A program made the translations under genes and the position numbers. From assembly GCA_050485385.1 (NCBI GenBank), contig JBJHBG010000010.1:1-59350 (forward strand): 59,350 nucleotides of DNA, read 5' to 3'. The stretch is from RECO01 sp050485385 (GTDB taxonomy: Bacteria; Pseudomonadota; Alphaproteobacteria; Geminicoccales; Geminicoccaceae). Position 1 is the first letter of the stretch. The number at the start of each line of letters is the position of its first letter. Of the stretch, positions 17,321-25,486 are shown piece after piece. The notes beneath the pieces were generated by a model that worked only from the letters and a program-made list of their open reading frames with translations, was not told where the DNA came from and searched no databases.

Positions 17321-18092
17321 ACGGCTGCCCACCAAGACGACGACGATCCCCGCGCACCCACGCCTCGACGACCTCCGCCGCTTCGCCGACGCCCGCATCG
17401 CGCTGGGCCGGGCCGGCGCCGGCCTGCCCACCAAGGCACATCTCCGCTTCACGCTCGACCACGCCCGCGCCCGCGACGCCGTCTACTCGGCCCTCGATCC
17501 CGAGCCGCTGCGCCGGCTGGCCGACGATCTCGCCCTGCCCCTGGCCGAGGTGCGGAGCGAGGCCGCGGACCGCGCCACCTACGTCCGTCGCCCGGACCTC
17601 GGCCGCCGGCTCGATCGTGCCTCCGCCCCCGCGCTGGACGGGCTCCCCAAGGGCCGGGACGTCGTCCTGGTCGTGGCCGACGGCCTCTCCGCCACGGCCG
17701 TCAACCTGAACGCCGACGCCCTCCTCCGCCACCTCGTCGCGAACCTGCGCACGTCGGGCCGTTCCCTTGCCGGGCTCGTCCTTGCCGAGCAGGCCCGCGT
17801 CGCCCTGGGCGACCCCATCGCCCACGCGCTGGCGGCGAAGGTGGTCGTCCTCCTGGTCGGCGAGCGCCCCGGCCTCTCGGCCGCCGACAGCCTCGGCGCC
17901 TATCTCACCTACGACGCCGCACCCGGCACGCCCGACAGCCGCCGCAACTGCGTGTCGAACATCAGGATGGGCGGGCTGGAGCCGGCGGAGGCCGGCGGCC
18001 GGATCGCGCTGCTCGCGGAAGCGATGCTGTCGGCGAGACTGTCCGGCGTGGCCTTGCGCGCCGCGACGGCCGCCATCGCGGCGGAGTCGTGA
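17310..18092 (+). CDS. eutC: Ethanolamine ammonia-lyase small (beta) subunit
   Basis: 260-residue small subunit that forms the cobalamin-binding face of the holoenzyme with EutB. Typical EutC strings: RIALGRAGAGLPTKAHLRFTLDHARARDAV, VVADGLSATAV, RVALGDPIAHAL and the C-terminal SNIRMGGL. It lacks the long N-terminal extension seen in enterobacterial EutC, as usual for the short alphaproteobacterial form. The start ATG lies within the end of eutB, so the two are translationally coupled. It ends the Liv-eut operon. Confidence 0.96.
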   Translation: MAAERLPTKTTTIPAHPRLDDLRRFADARIALGRAGAGLPTKAHLRFTLDHARARDAVYSALDPEPLRRLADDLALPLAEVRSEAADRATYVRRPDLGRRLDRASAPALDGLPKGRDVVLVVADGLSATAVNLNADALLRHLVANLRTSGRSLAGLVLAEQARVALGDPIAHALAAKVVVLLVGERPGLSAADSLGAYLTYDAAPGTPDSRRNCVSNIRMGGLEPAEAGGRIALLAEAMLSARLSGVALRAATAAIAAES

Positions 18093-18206
18093 CGGCGCGT
18101 CGACGCTCGAGCCGCAACCATCGGGCACGGCTTGCGTTGTCCCTGCAAGTCAGCCGCTGGCGACGCCCGGTCGCCGTGGCTCGGATCACGTCACGGGAGT
18201 TCCCTC

Positions 18207-18416
18207 ATGAGCCTCGCCCGCATCGCCGGTGCCGCCCTTTTCGCCGTCGGCGTCGTGCTTCTCTTCTTCGCCTATCAGGCCTCGCAGGCGCCGCTGGAGC
18301 AGGTGGCCGAAACGCTGACCGGCCGCTACACCGACAGCACCATGTTCTACGCCATCTTCGGCGTCGCCGCCCTGGTCGTGGGCGCGCTCTTGGCCCTGCG
18401 CGGCGGCCGCTCCTGA
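18207..18416 (+). CDS. DUF3185 family small membrane protein
   Basis: 69-residue protein with two membrane helices (about 5-22 and 47-64) joined by a short loop containing LTGRYTDSTMFYAIFG, the DUF3185 pattern. Function unknown. ATG 18207 has GGGAG 7 bases upstream, so the longer upstream frame is discarded. It is convergent with fghA, with only 7 bases between the stops. Confidence 0.75.
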   Translation: MSLARIAGAALFAVGVVLLFFAYQASQAPLEQVAETLTGRYTDSTMFYAIFGVAALVVGALLALRGGRS

Positions 18417-18423
18417 CCCCGCC

Positions 18424-19266
18424 TCAGCCCGCCATCCGCTCCGCGTGCCAAGCGAGGTGCTCGGCGAGGAACGTGGCGACGAAGTAGTACGAGTGATCGT
18501 AGCCCGCCTGCCGCCGGAGCGTCACCTTCTGTCCCGCCGCGTCGGCCGCCCTTTCCAGGAGGTCCGGCTTGAGCTGGGTGTCGAAGAACGGATCGGCCGT
18601 GCCGACGTCCACCAGGATCTCGCCGCGCCGGTGGCCGTCCTCGAGCAACGCAACCGTGTCGTAGGCGCGCCACTGTCGGCGATCCTCGCCCAGATAGCCG
18701 ACGAAGGCCTTGAGCCCCCACGGACAGCGTGACGGTGCCGCGATCGGCGCGAAAGCCGAGACGGAGCGGTACGCCCCCGCATGCTTCAGCCCCAGCGTGA
18801 GCGCGCCGTGGCCGCCCATGGAATGGCCGGTGATGCCGCGGCGGGAGAGGTCGACCGGAAAGGCTGCCGCGACCAGCGCCGGCAGTTCGTCGTGGACGTA
18901 GCTCGCCATGCGGTAGTGCCGCTGCCAGGGGGCCTCGGTGGCATCGACGTAGAAGCCGGCGCCCGAGCCGAAGTCGAAGTCGTCGTGCTCGCCGGGCAGG
19001 TCCAGCCCGCGCGGGCTGGTGTCCGGGCAGAGCACGGCGAGCCCCAGCCCGGCCGCCGCCGCCTGGAAATGGCCCTTGGTGGTCACGTTCTCCCAGGTGC
19101 AGGTGAGCCCCGACAGATAGACCACGAGGGGCACCGTCCCGGCCTCGGCCTGCGGCGGCAGGAAGAGCGAGAACTCCATCCGCGTGCCGGTCGCCTCGCT
19201 GCGATGCGCGTAGACGGCCTGCACACCGCCTTGCGCCTTGTGCTTGGCCACCACTTCGAGCGTCAT
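18424..19266 (-). CDS. fghA: S-formylglutathione hydrolase
   Basis: 280-residue esterase-D-type serine hydrolase: S-formylglutathione to glutathione and formate, the second step of formaldehyde detoxification. The alpha/beta-hydrolase nucleophile elbow is GHSMGGHGAL; YLSGLTCTWENVTTKGHFQ and PWGLKAFVGYLG are diagnostic for the family. The catalytic histidine is likely in YDHSYYF. It lies 16 bases downstream of the hydroxymethylglutathione dehydrogenase gene, in one operon. Confidence 0.96.
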   Translation of the reverse strand: MTLEVVAKHKAQGGVQAVYAHRSEATGTRMEFSLFLPPQAEAGTVPLVVYLSGLTCTWENVTTKGHFQAAAAGLGLAVLCPDTSPRGLDLPGEHDDFDFGSGAGFYVDATEAPWQRHYRMASYVHDELPALVAAAFPVDLSRRGITGHSMGGHGALTLGLKHAGAYRSVSAFAPIAAPSRCPWGLKAFVGYLGEDRRQWRAYDTVALLEDGHRRGEILVDVGTADPFFDTQLKPDLLERAADAAGQKVTLRRQAGYDHSYYFVATFLAEHLAWHAERMAG

Positions 19267-19282
19267 CGCCGACCCCTCCGCC

Positions 19283-20395
19283 TCAGTAGACCACCACGCT
19301 GCGTATGCTCTCGCCCGCGTGCATCAGGTCGAAGGCATCGTTGATCTTCTGCAGCGGCATGCGGTGGGTGATCAACGGGTCGATCTCGATCTTCCCCTGC
19401 ATGTACCAGTCGACGATCTTCGGTACGTCCGTGCGTCCCCTCGCGCCGCCGAAGGCGGTACCGCGCCAGACCCGGCCGGTGACGAGTTGGAATGGGCGGG
19501 TCGCAATCTCCTGCCCGGCGCCGGCCACCCCGATGATCACGCTCTCGCCCCAGCCCTTGTGGCAGCACTCGAGCGCTTGGCGCATGGTCTTGACGTTGCC
19601 GATGCACTCGAAGCTGTAGTCGGCCCCGCCCTTGGTCAGCTCGACGATGGCCTCGACCACGTCCTTGCCGCCCAGCTCCTTCGGATTGACGAAATGCGTC
19701 ATGCCGAAGCGCCGGCCCAGTTCCTCGCGCGCGGGGTTGAGGTCGACGCCGACGATCATGTCGGCACCGACCAGCCGCGCCCCCTGGATCACGTTGAGGC
19801 CGATGCCGCCGAGGCCGAACACCACGACGTTCGAGCCCGGCTCCACCTTCGCCGTGTTGACCACCGCCCCCACGCCGGTGGTGACGCCGCAGCCGATGTA
19901 GCAGATCGTCTCGAACGGCGCGTCTTTACGCACCTTCGCCACCGCGATCTCCGGCAGCACCGTGTAGTTCGCGAAGGTCGAGCAGCCCATGTAGTGGTGC
20001 AGCACGTCCTTGCCGAGACGAAAGCGCGAGGTGCCGTCGGGCATGAGCCCCTTGCCCTGGGTCGCGCGGATCGCCTGACACAGATTGGTCTTGGGGTGCA
20101 GGCAGTAGTCGCACTCGCGGCATTCGGGCGTGTAGAGCGGGATGACGTGGTCGCCCGGCACGACGCTGGTCACGCCCGGACCCACCTCGACCACCACGCC
20201 CGCTCCCTCGTGGCCGAGGATGGCCGGGAACAGTCCCTCCGGATCGTCGCCGGAGCGGGTGAACTCGTCCGTGTGGCAGATGCCGGTGGCCTTGATCTCG
20301 ACCAGCACTTCGCCGGCCTTCGGCCCCTCCAATTCGACCGTCTCGATGGAAAGCGGCTTGCCCGCCTCGAACGCCACTGCCGCCTTCACCTGCAT
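19283..20395 (-). CDS. frmA: S-(hydroxymethyl)glutathione dehydrogenase / class III alcohol dehydrogenase
   Basis: 370-residue zinc-dependent, NAD-linked enzyme that oxidises S-hydroxymethylglutathione to S-formylglutathione. Catalytic zinc ligands lie in GICHTDEF and GHEGAGVV. The structural zinc site is C-x2-C-x2-C-x7-C in CRECDYCLHPKTNLC. The Rossmann motif is VFGLGGIGLNV, and DVVEAIVELTKGGADYSFECIGN is a class III marker. Full length. It forms a two-gene formaldehyde operon with fghA. Confidence 0.96.
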   Translation of the reverse strand: MQVKAAVAFEAGKPLSIETVELEGPKAGEVLVEIKATGICHTDEFTRSGDDPEGLFPAILGHEGAGVVVEVGPGVTSVVPGDHVIPLYTPECRECDYCLHPKTNLCQAIRATQGKGLMPDGTSRFRLGKDVLHHYMGCSTFANYTVLPEIAVAKVRKDAPFETICYIGCGVTTGVGAVVNTAKVEPGSNVVVFGLGGIGLNVIQGARLVGADMIVGVDLNPAREELGRRFGMTHFVNPKELGGKDVVEAIVELTKGGADYSFECIGNVKTMRQALECCHKGWGESVIIGVAGAGQEIATRPFQLVTGRVWRGTAFGGARGRTDVPKIVDWYMQGKIEIDPLITHRMPLQKINDAFDLMHAGESIRSVVVY

Positions 20396-20434
20396 CGCTC
20401 GCTCCCGGCACCATCCAGAGACGCGAACCCTACC

Positions 20435-20830
20435 TCAGGAGGGCGCGCGCGCCAGCCCCTCGAGGATCGGACAGTCGGGCCTGTCGTCCCCGTGGCAGCG
20501 TTGGGCGAGGTCGGCGAGCGTCGCCTTCATCGCCTCCAGTTCGGCGATGCGGCGATCGATGTCGGCGATGTGGCGAAGGGCGATGCGCTTGACGTCGGCG
20601 CTCGCCCGGCTGCGGTCACCGTAGAGGGCCAGCAACTCCCGGCACTGCTCGACGCCGAAGCCGAGCGACCGGGCGCGGGCGAGGAAGCGCAGGACGTGGA
20701 CGTCGCGCGTATCGTAGTCGCGATAGCCGTTGTCCTGGCGTCGGGTCGGTTGGACGAGCCCGATCTCCTCGTAGAACCGGATGGTCTTGGCCGGCAGCCC
20801 GCTGCGCCGCGCCGCTTCACCGATGTTCAT
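20435..20830 (-). CDS. cueR: Copper-responsive MerR-family regulator CueR
   Basis: 131-residue regulator. An N-terminal winged helix (MNIGEAARRSGLPAKTIRFY), a long dimerisation helix (about 80-110) and a C-terminal metal loop C-x7-C (CHGDDRPDC) match CueR, which senses Cu(I)/Ag(I)/Au(I) with two cysteines. Its ATG overlaps the copA stop (ATGA), so it is the second gene of the operon it controls. The operator is present upstream of copA (23261-23283). Confidence 0.92.
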   Translation of the reverse strand: MNIGEAARRSGLPAKTIRFYEEIGLVQPTRRQDNGYRDYDTRDVHVLRFLARARSLGFGVEQCRELLALYGDRSRASADVKRIALRHIADIDRRIAELEAMKATLADLAQRCHGDDRPDCPILEGLARAPS

Positions 20831-23224
20831 GGTCGCCACCGCTTGAGCAGAAGGGAGTTGGTTACCACGCTGACACTGGAAAGTGCCATCGCCGCCCCTG
20901 CATAGGCCGGGCTGAGGAACCCCATCGCGGCGATGGGCAGGCCCACCACGTTGTAGACGAACGCCCAAAAGAGGTTCGTGCGGATCTTCCACCAGGTCGC
21001 CCGCGCCACGTCCAGGGCTGCTGGCACGAGGCCCACCGCCGGGCGCATCAGCGTCACGCCCGCGGTCTCGAGCGCGACGTCGGCGCCCGACCCCATGGCG
21101 ATGCCGACGTCGGCGGCAGCCAGGGCCGGCGCGTCGTTGACGCCGTCGCCCACCACCGCCACGCGCCGCCCCTGGGCCGCCAGAGCCTGGACGAAGCCGG
21201 CCTTGCCGTCCGGGCGCATCTCCGCCGCCACCTCGTCGATGCCGAGAAGCCGCGCCACGTGATGCGCCGTGCGCGCGTTGTCGCCGGTAAGCAGCACNNN
21301 NNNNNNNAAGCAGCACCGTGCGGATGCGGCGGGCGTGCAGCCGGTCCACCGCCGCCCTCGCCTCCGGCCGCACCTCGTCGGCGATGGCGAGGAAGCCGGC
21401 CGCCGCGCCGTCCACGGCCACCCAAACCACCGTCGCCCCCTCACCCTCGAGTTGCGCCGCATCGGCACGCGCGATCTCGCCTCCCGTCGCGAAGCCGGCG
21501 CGGCCGATGCGCACGGCACGACCCTCCACCACGGCGGCGACGCCCTCACCGACGGTGGCGCGAAACGCCTCGGGCTCGGCGAGGTCGAGGCCCCGCGCCT
21601 CGGCCGCCCGCACCACCGCCCGGCCGAGCGGATGCTCGCTGCCCCGCTGGGCCGATGCGGCGAGCCGCAGGAGCGCCGTCTCGTCGAGAGCCCCCAGCGG
21701 GCGCACCGCCTGGAGGATGGGCTTGCCGAGGGTGAGCGTGCCGGTCTTGTCGAACACCACCACGTCGACGGCGTGCGCGCGCTCCAACGCGTCGATGTCG
21801 CGGATCAGGATGCCGGCTTTGGCGGCAGCCCCGGTGCCCGCCACCAGGGCGGTCGGCGTGGCGAGGCCCAGCGCGCAGGGGCAGGCGATCACCAGCACCG
21901 AGACGGCGGCGATCAGGCCGGTCTCGAAGCTGCCGGCGACGGCCCACCAACCCAGCAACGTCACCGCCGCCAGCACCAGGACGACGGGCACGAAGATGCC
22001 GCTCACCCGGTCGACCAGCCGCTGGATCGGCGCCTTGCCGGTCTGCGCCCGCGCCACCAGTTCGGCAATGCGCGCGAGGGTCGTGTCCTTGCCGATGCGC
22101 TCGGCGCGGATGCGCAACAGGCCCTGACCGTTGATGGCCCCGGCCACCACCTCGTCGCCCTCGCGGCGAACGACGGGCACGCTCTCGCCGGTCAACAGGC
22201 TCTCGTCGAGCTCGCTCGCACCCTTGACGATGCGGCCGTCCACCGGCAGCCGCTCGCCCGGCCGGACGACGACGACGTCGCCGATGCCGACCTCGTCGAT
22301 ATCGACCTCGACCTCCGTGCCCCGACGCAGCATCACCGCCCGCTGCGGGCGCAGCGCCATCAACTCGCGCAGTGCCGCCGAGGCCGAACGCTTGGCCCGT
22401 GCCTCGAGCACTTTGCCGGCGAGCACGAGGGTGATGATGACGGCCGAGGCCTCGAAATACAGCTCGCCGTGGGCCGCCTCGCCCAGCGTGATCACCAAGA
22501 CGGTGCTGTAGACGAAGGCGGCGGTGGTGCCGAGCGCGACGAGTTGGTCCATGTTGCCGGCACGGGCCAGGGTCGCCTTCCAGGCGGCGCGGTAGAACCG
22601 CCGGCCGATCCAGAATTGAACGGGGGCGGCGAGCAGCAACTCGCCCCAGCCGGGCAGATGCCAGCCGACCCCCACCGTCATGGCCAGCATCTGGAGGACC
22701 AGGGGCAGCGTGAGCAGGGCGGCGACCGTCAACTCGATCAGATCGCGGCGGGCATGGTCCGCCTCTTCAGGCGCCACCTCGCCCGCGGCTTCGGGAGCGG
22801 CATCGTAGCCGGCCGCGCGCACCGCCGCCACCAGCGCCGGCGGCTCGACGGCACCCGGAACGTAGCGCACCTCGGCGGTCGCCAGCGCCAGGTTCACCGT
22901 CGCCTCGACGACGCCGGCAACGGCACCCAACGCCCGTTCGATGCGCCCCGCGCACGCGGCACAGGTCATGCCGCGGATGGCGAGCGTGGTCCGCGCCTCG
23001 CGCACGCCGTAGCCGGACGCCTTCACCGCTGCGACGAGGTCGAGCGGCGCCGCTCTTGCCGGATCGAAGCGCACCTCGGCCCGTTCCAGGGCGAGATTGA
23101 CGGAGACGTCGGCGACACCCTTCACCGCCTCCAGCGCATCCTCGATCCGGCGCGCGCAGCCGGTGCAGGTCATGCCGGTGACGGGCAGGTCGATGCGGTC
23201 GGCTTCGAACGTGGCCGTGGCCAT
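20827..23224 (-). CDS. copA: Copper-exporting P1B-type ATPase CopA (interrupted by an assembly gap)
   Basis: Inner-membrane Cu(I) exporter. Two N-terminal metal-binding domains (CxxC at C20/C23 and C88/C91), the membrane metal site CPC at 448-450, phosphorylated DKTGT (D492), SEHPLGRAV, and TGDN and GDGVNDAPALAAADVG after the gap. Ten Ns at 21298-21307 are flanked by two copies of AAGCAGCAC (VLL on the coding strand). Deleting the Ns and one copy removes 19 bases and restores one frame through RTVLL-TGDNARTAHH, giving about 792 residues, normal for CopA. The gene is thus almost certainly intact. GGAGGAG lies about 9 bases before the ATG. Confidence 0.94.
21298..21307. other. Assembly gap (10 N) inside copA
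   Basis: Ten Ns flanked by the identical 9-mer AAGCAGCAC (21289-21297 and 21308-21316). The duplication indicates that two overlapping contigs were joined without collapsing the overlap; removal of 19 bases restores the copA frame. Confidence 0.97.
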
Positions 23225-23254
23225 TGGTGAGGGCTCCTCCGAGACGAGGAGCGC

Positions 23255-23285
23255 AGGATCGACCTTCCCAGCACTGGAAGGTCAA
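23255..23285 (-). promoter_or_regulatory. CueR operator/promoter of copA-cueR
   Basis: Perfect dyad GACCTTCC-N7-GGAAGGTC at 23261-23283, the CueR consensus. On the minus strand it lies between a -35 element TTGACC (23285-23280) and a -10-like GATCCT (23260-23255), separated by exactly 19 bp, the stretched spacing on which MerR-type activators act. It is 31 bp upstream of the copA start. Confidence 0.9.
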
Positions 23286-23318
23286 GCGTCGAGCCCTGCG
23301 AGCCGCGCAGGGCAGCAT

Positions 23319-23627
23319 TCAGCCGAAGCCGCTGCGCTCCCGCCCGCGCCCGCCCATCAAGAGCAGCGGCAGGCCGAGGACGAGGAGGACGAGCCAGCTC
23401 GGCAGCGCCAGCACCCAGGCCACGGACGTCCAGAAACCGCCGCCGACAGCGCTGCGGACGGTCTCCTCCAGAGCATCCAGGCTGCCGCCGTGGACGCCCG
23501 CCCAGACGCGGCCGAGGCTGAGCCAGCCGGCCATGTCGCCGACCACGACGTGCAGCGCCTCGGCGACGACGCAGGCCGCGCCGAAGAAGACCAGAACGCC
23601 ACCGAGGAAGGCGAAGACGGTACGCAT
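23319..23627 (-). CDS. Small membrane protein of unknown function
   Basis: 102 residues, two hydrophobic segments (about 4-22 and 71-92), a charged tail GGRGRERS, no recognised domain. I took the ATG at 23627 because it directly precedes the first helix; the frame stays open upstream, but that part overlaps tRNA-Ser and is not protein-like. It lies between copA and tRNA-Ser. A moderate case for a real gene: length, hydrophobic pattern and codon use fit, but I recognise no family. Confidence 0.5.
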   Translation of the reverse strand: MRTVFAFLGGVLVFFGAACVVAEALHVVVGDMAGWLSLGRVWAGVHGGSLDALEETVRSAVGGGFWTSVAWVLALPSWLVLLVLGLPLLLMGGRGRERSGFG

Positions 23628-23697
23628 GCCACGCTCGGTGCCAGGAGCGACGTCCGGTTGCAAGCGCCAAAGCACGACGCTAAACATCCGGCCCGAC

Positions 23698-23785
23698 GGA
23701 GGGATGGCCGAGTGGTTTAAGGCGCACGCCTGGAAAGCGTGTTGGGGGCAACCCCTCACGGGTTCAAATCCCGTTCCCTCCGCCA
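23698..23785 (+). tRNA. tRNA-Ser (anticodon GGA)
   Basis: 88-base class II tRNA. Acceptor GGAGGGA pairs with TCCCTCC, discriminator G, CCA encoded. The anticodon loop is CTGGAAA (anticodon GGA), with a long variable arm (TTGGGGGCAACCCCTCAC) and T-loop GGTTCAAATCC. It reads UCC/UCU serine codons. Confidence 0.97.
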
Positions 23786-24254
23786 GTTTCTCCCCTCGAC
23801 GCCTTGTATCTCGGGGTTTTCGGGACGGCGTTGGCGGTGGACGGGAGCGGTTCGGTCATTCGCCGGGGCTTTTGGAAGCCGGGGACGGACGAGTCCTTGC
23901 GGAGTTGCGGGATGCGCAGCTCGAGCGTCTCGGTCCGGGCATGCGAGCCGCAGTCGCGATACCCGTTGCGCTGCGCCCTCGGTCCACTCAGGTGCGCCGG
24001 TGGGGGCGCCCGCGTCCAGCTCCCTCAGTCGCTCGACGACGAGACCGATCGTCGTTCGCGGGCGACCGGCGATGAAGCTGTTCTCCGACAGGCCCTGCAC
24101 GCCCATCGTCGTCTCGGGCCGGCTCGAGCATCGGGTTCGTCGACCCGCCCCCAACCGCAGCCGGACCGTCGGACCGGCAACGGCCCCGACGCTGATTCAG
24201 GTTCGCGAAACACCGGGCGGGCGGGAGTTCGCGGCGCCAACTTACCGATAAACG
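23786..24254. other. Intergenic stretch between tRNA-Ser and tRNA-Arg
   Basis: 469 bases with no gene I can support. Short open frames on both strands show no family resemblance, and none has a convincing ribosome binding site. No integrase, direct repeat of either tRNA end, or terminator is apparent, so I see no proof of an integrated element despite the tRNA-flanked position. Confidence 0.6.
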
Positions 24255-24330
24255 TGGCGCGCCCGGGAGGACTCGAACCCCCAACCTCCTGATCCGTAGT
24301 CAGACGCTCTATCCATTGAGCTACGGGCGC
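24255..24330 (-). tRNA. tRNA-Arg (anticodon ACG)
   Basis: 76-base tRNA on the minus strand. Acceptor GCGCCCG/CGGGCGC, discriminator G, encoded CCA; D-arm TAGCTCAATGGATAGAG; anticodon loop CTACGGA (ACG, read as inosine-CG after deamination by TadA); T-arm GGGGGTTCGAGTCCTCC. Reads CGU/CGC/CGA arginine codons. Confidence 0.97.
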
Positions 24331-24380
24331 TCGCGAAGGTCGCGGTGGGATAGCCGAGGCGGTGGGGGTTGGCAAGGGGC

Positions 24381-25481
24381 TCAGGCGTCGATCTCGACGC
24401 GGCCCAGAGGCTTGGCGCAGCAGGCGAGAACGTAGCCGGCGGCGACGTCGTCGTCACTGATGCCGCCATTGTGCAGCATGTGCACCTCGCCCGCGTACTT
24501 CTTGATCTTGCAGGTCCCACAGACGCCGAACTGACACGCACTCGGCAGCCCGAGCCCGCTCGCCCGGGCGATCTCGAGCAGGGTGTCGGTCTGCCGGCAG
24601 ACGACCTCGACGCCGGAGCGCTTGAACACCACCCGCGCCGTCGCCCCTTCCGCCGGCACCCCGTCCTCGGGCACCGACACCGGGGCGGACGTTACCAGCG
24701 GTGCGGTAAAGCTTTCCTCGTGATAGTGACGGAAGTCGAACCCGGCGACCTGCAAGACATCGCGTACGCCCTGCATGAATGGCTCCGGCCCGCAGCAGAA
24801 AATCTCCCGCTCGAAATAGTCGGGACAGATCAACTCCAGCATGAGCTGGTTGAGGCGGCCGAGATAGCCCGTCCAGCAGCTATAGGGGTCGGGCTCCTCG
24901 ACGATCCAGGTCAGCTTGATGTCGGGCACCCGCGTCGCCATGCGCTCGAGTTCGGCGCGGAAGATGAGATCGGAGGGGCGGCGCGCGCAGTTGACGAAGG
25001 TGATGTCGGTATGGCGGGCATCGTCGTAGAGATACTTGGTCATCGACATCATCGGCGTGATGCCGGAGCCGGCCGAGACGAACAGGTACCTGTCGGCCGG
25101 ATGGTGGTGGAACGAGAAGGTGCCGGCCGGACCCACGGCGCGGATGCGGTCGCCGACTTTCAGATGCTCGAACATCCACCGGGTGGCGACGCTGCCTGGC
25201 TGGCACTTCGCGGTCACGGCGATCGAGAGCGGCCGCGACGGGCTGGACGACAGCGTATAGGTCCGGTGCAGCGGCTTGCCGTCGACCGGCAGCTCCAGCG
25301 TGATGAACTGGCCCGGCAGGTAGCGGAACCAGTTACGGCCGGCGGTCTGGAAGCAGAACGTGCGGACGTCGGGCGTCTCCGGCAGGACCATGATGCATTC
25401 GAGTTCCTGCGCCCGGTCCTGCCACGGTACCGTCTCGTCCAGCGCCGGGTAGCGGCGGCGCTTGGCGGCGGCCTCGTCCAC
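24381..25481 (-). CDS. gbcB: Glycine betaine monooxygenase reductase subunit (GbcB-like)
   Basis: 366-residue iron-sulphur flavoprotein, the same length as GbcB. It passes electrons from NADH to the Rieske oxygenase GbcA. Flavin-binding RTYTLSSSPSRPLSIAV (near 85-100) and FVSAGSGITPMMSM are followed by the reductase signature FCCGPEPFMQGV. The C-terminal plant-type [2Fe-2S] ferredoxin domain has C-x4-C-x2-C in ACQFGVCGTCK plus a last cysteine in YVLACCAKP. The GTG start (25481), 5 bases after the gbcA stop, gives the family length; there is no ATG before the flavin domain. Confidence 0.9.
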   Translation of the reverse strand: MDEAAAKRRRYPALDETVPWQDRAQELECIMVLPETPDVRTFCFQTAGRNWFRYLPGQFITLELPVDGKPLHRTYTLSSSPSRPLSIAVTAKCQPGSVATRWMFEHLKVGDRIRAVGPAGTFSFHHHPADRYLFVSAGSGITPMMSMTKYLYDDARHTDITFVNCARRPSDLIFRAELERMATRVPDIKLTWIVEEPDPYSCWTGYLGRLNQLMLELICPDYFEREIFCCGPEPFMQGVRDVLQVAGFDFRHYHEESFTAPLVTSAPVSVPEDGVPAEGATARVVFKRSGVEVVCRQTDTLLEIARASGLGLPSACQFGVCGTCKIKKYAGEVHMLHNGGISDDDVAAGYVLACCAKPLGRVEIDA

Positions 25482-25486
25482 CCGCG

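Noticed and set aside
20435..23224. A natural CopA-CueR fusion protein across the N gap
   Set aside because: The apparent fusion frame arises only because the N block shifts the frame; the corrected sequence has separate genes with an ATGA overlap.
23786..24254. Integrated element between the two tRNA genes
   Set aside because: No integrase or recombinase fragment, no duplicated tRNA end, and composition like the neighbours.
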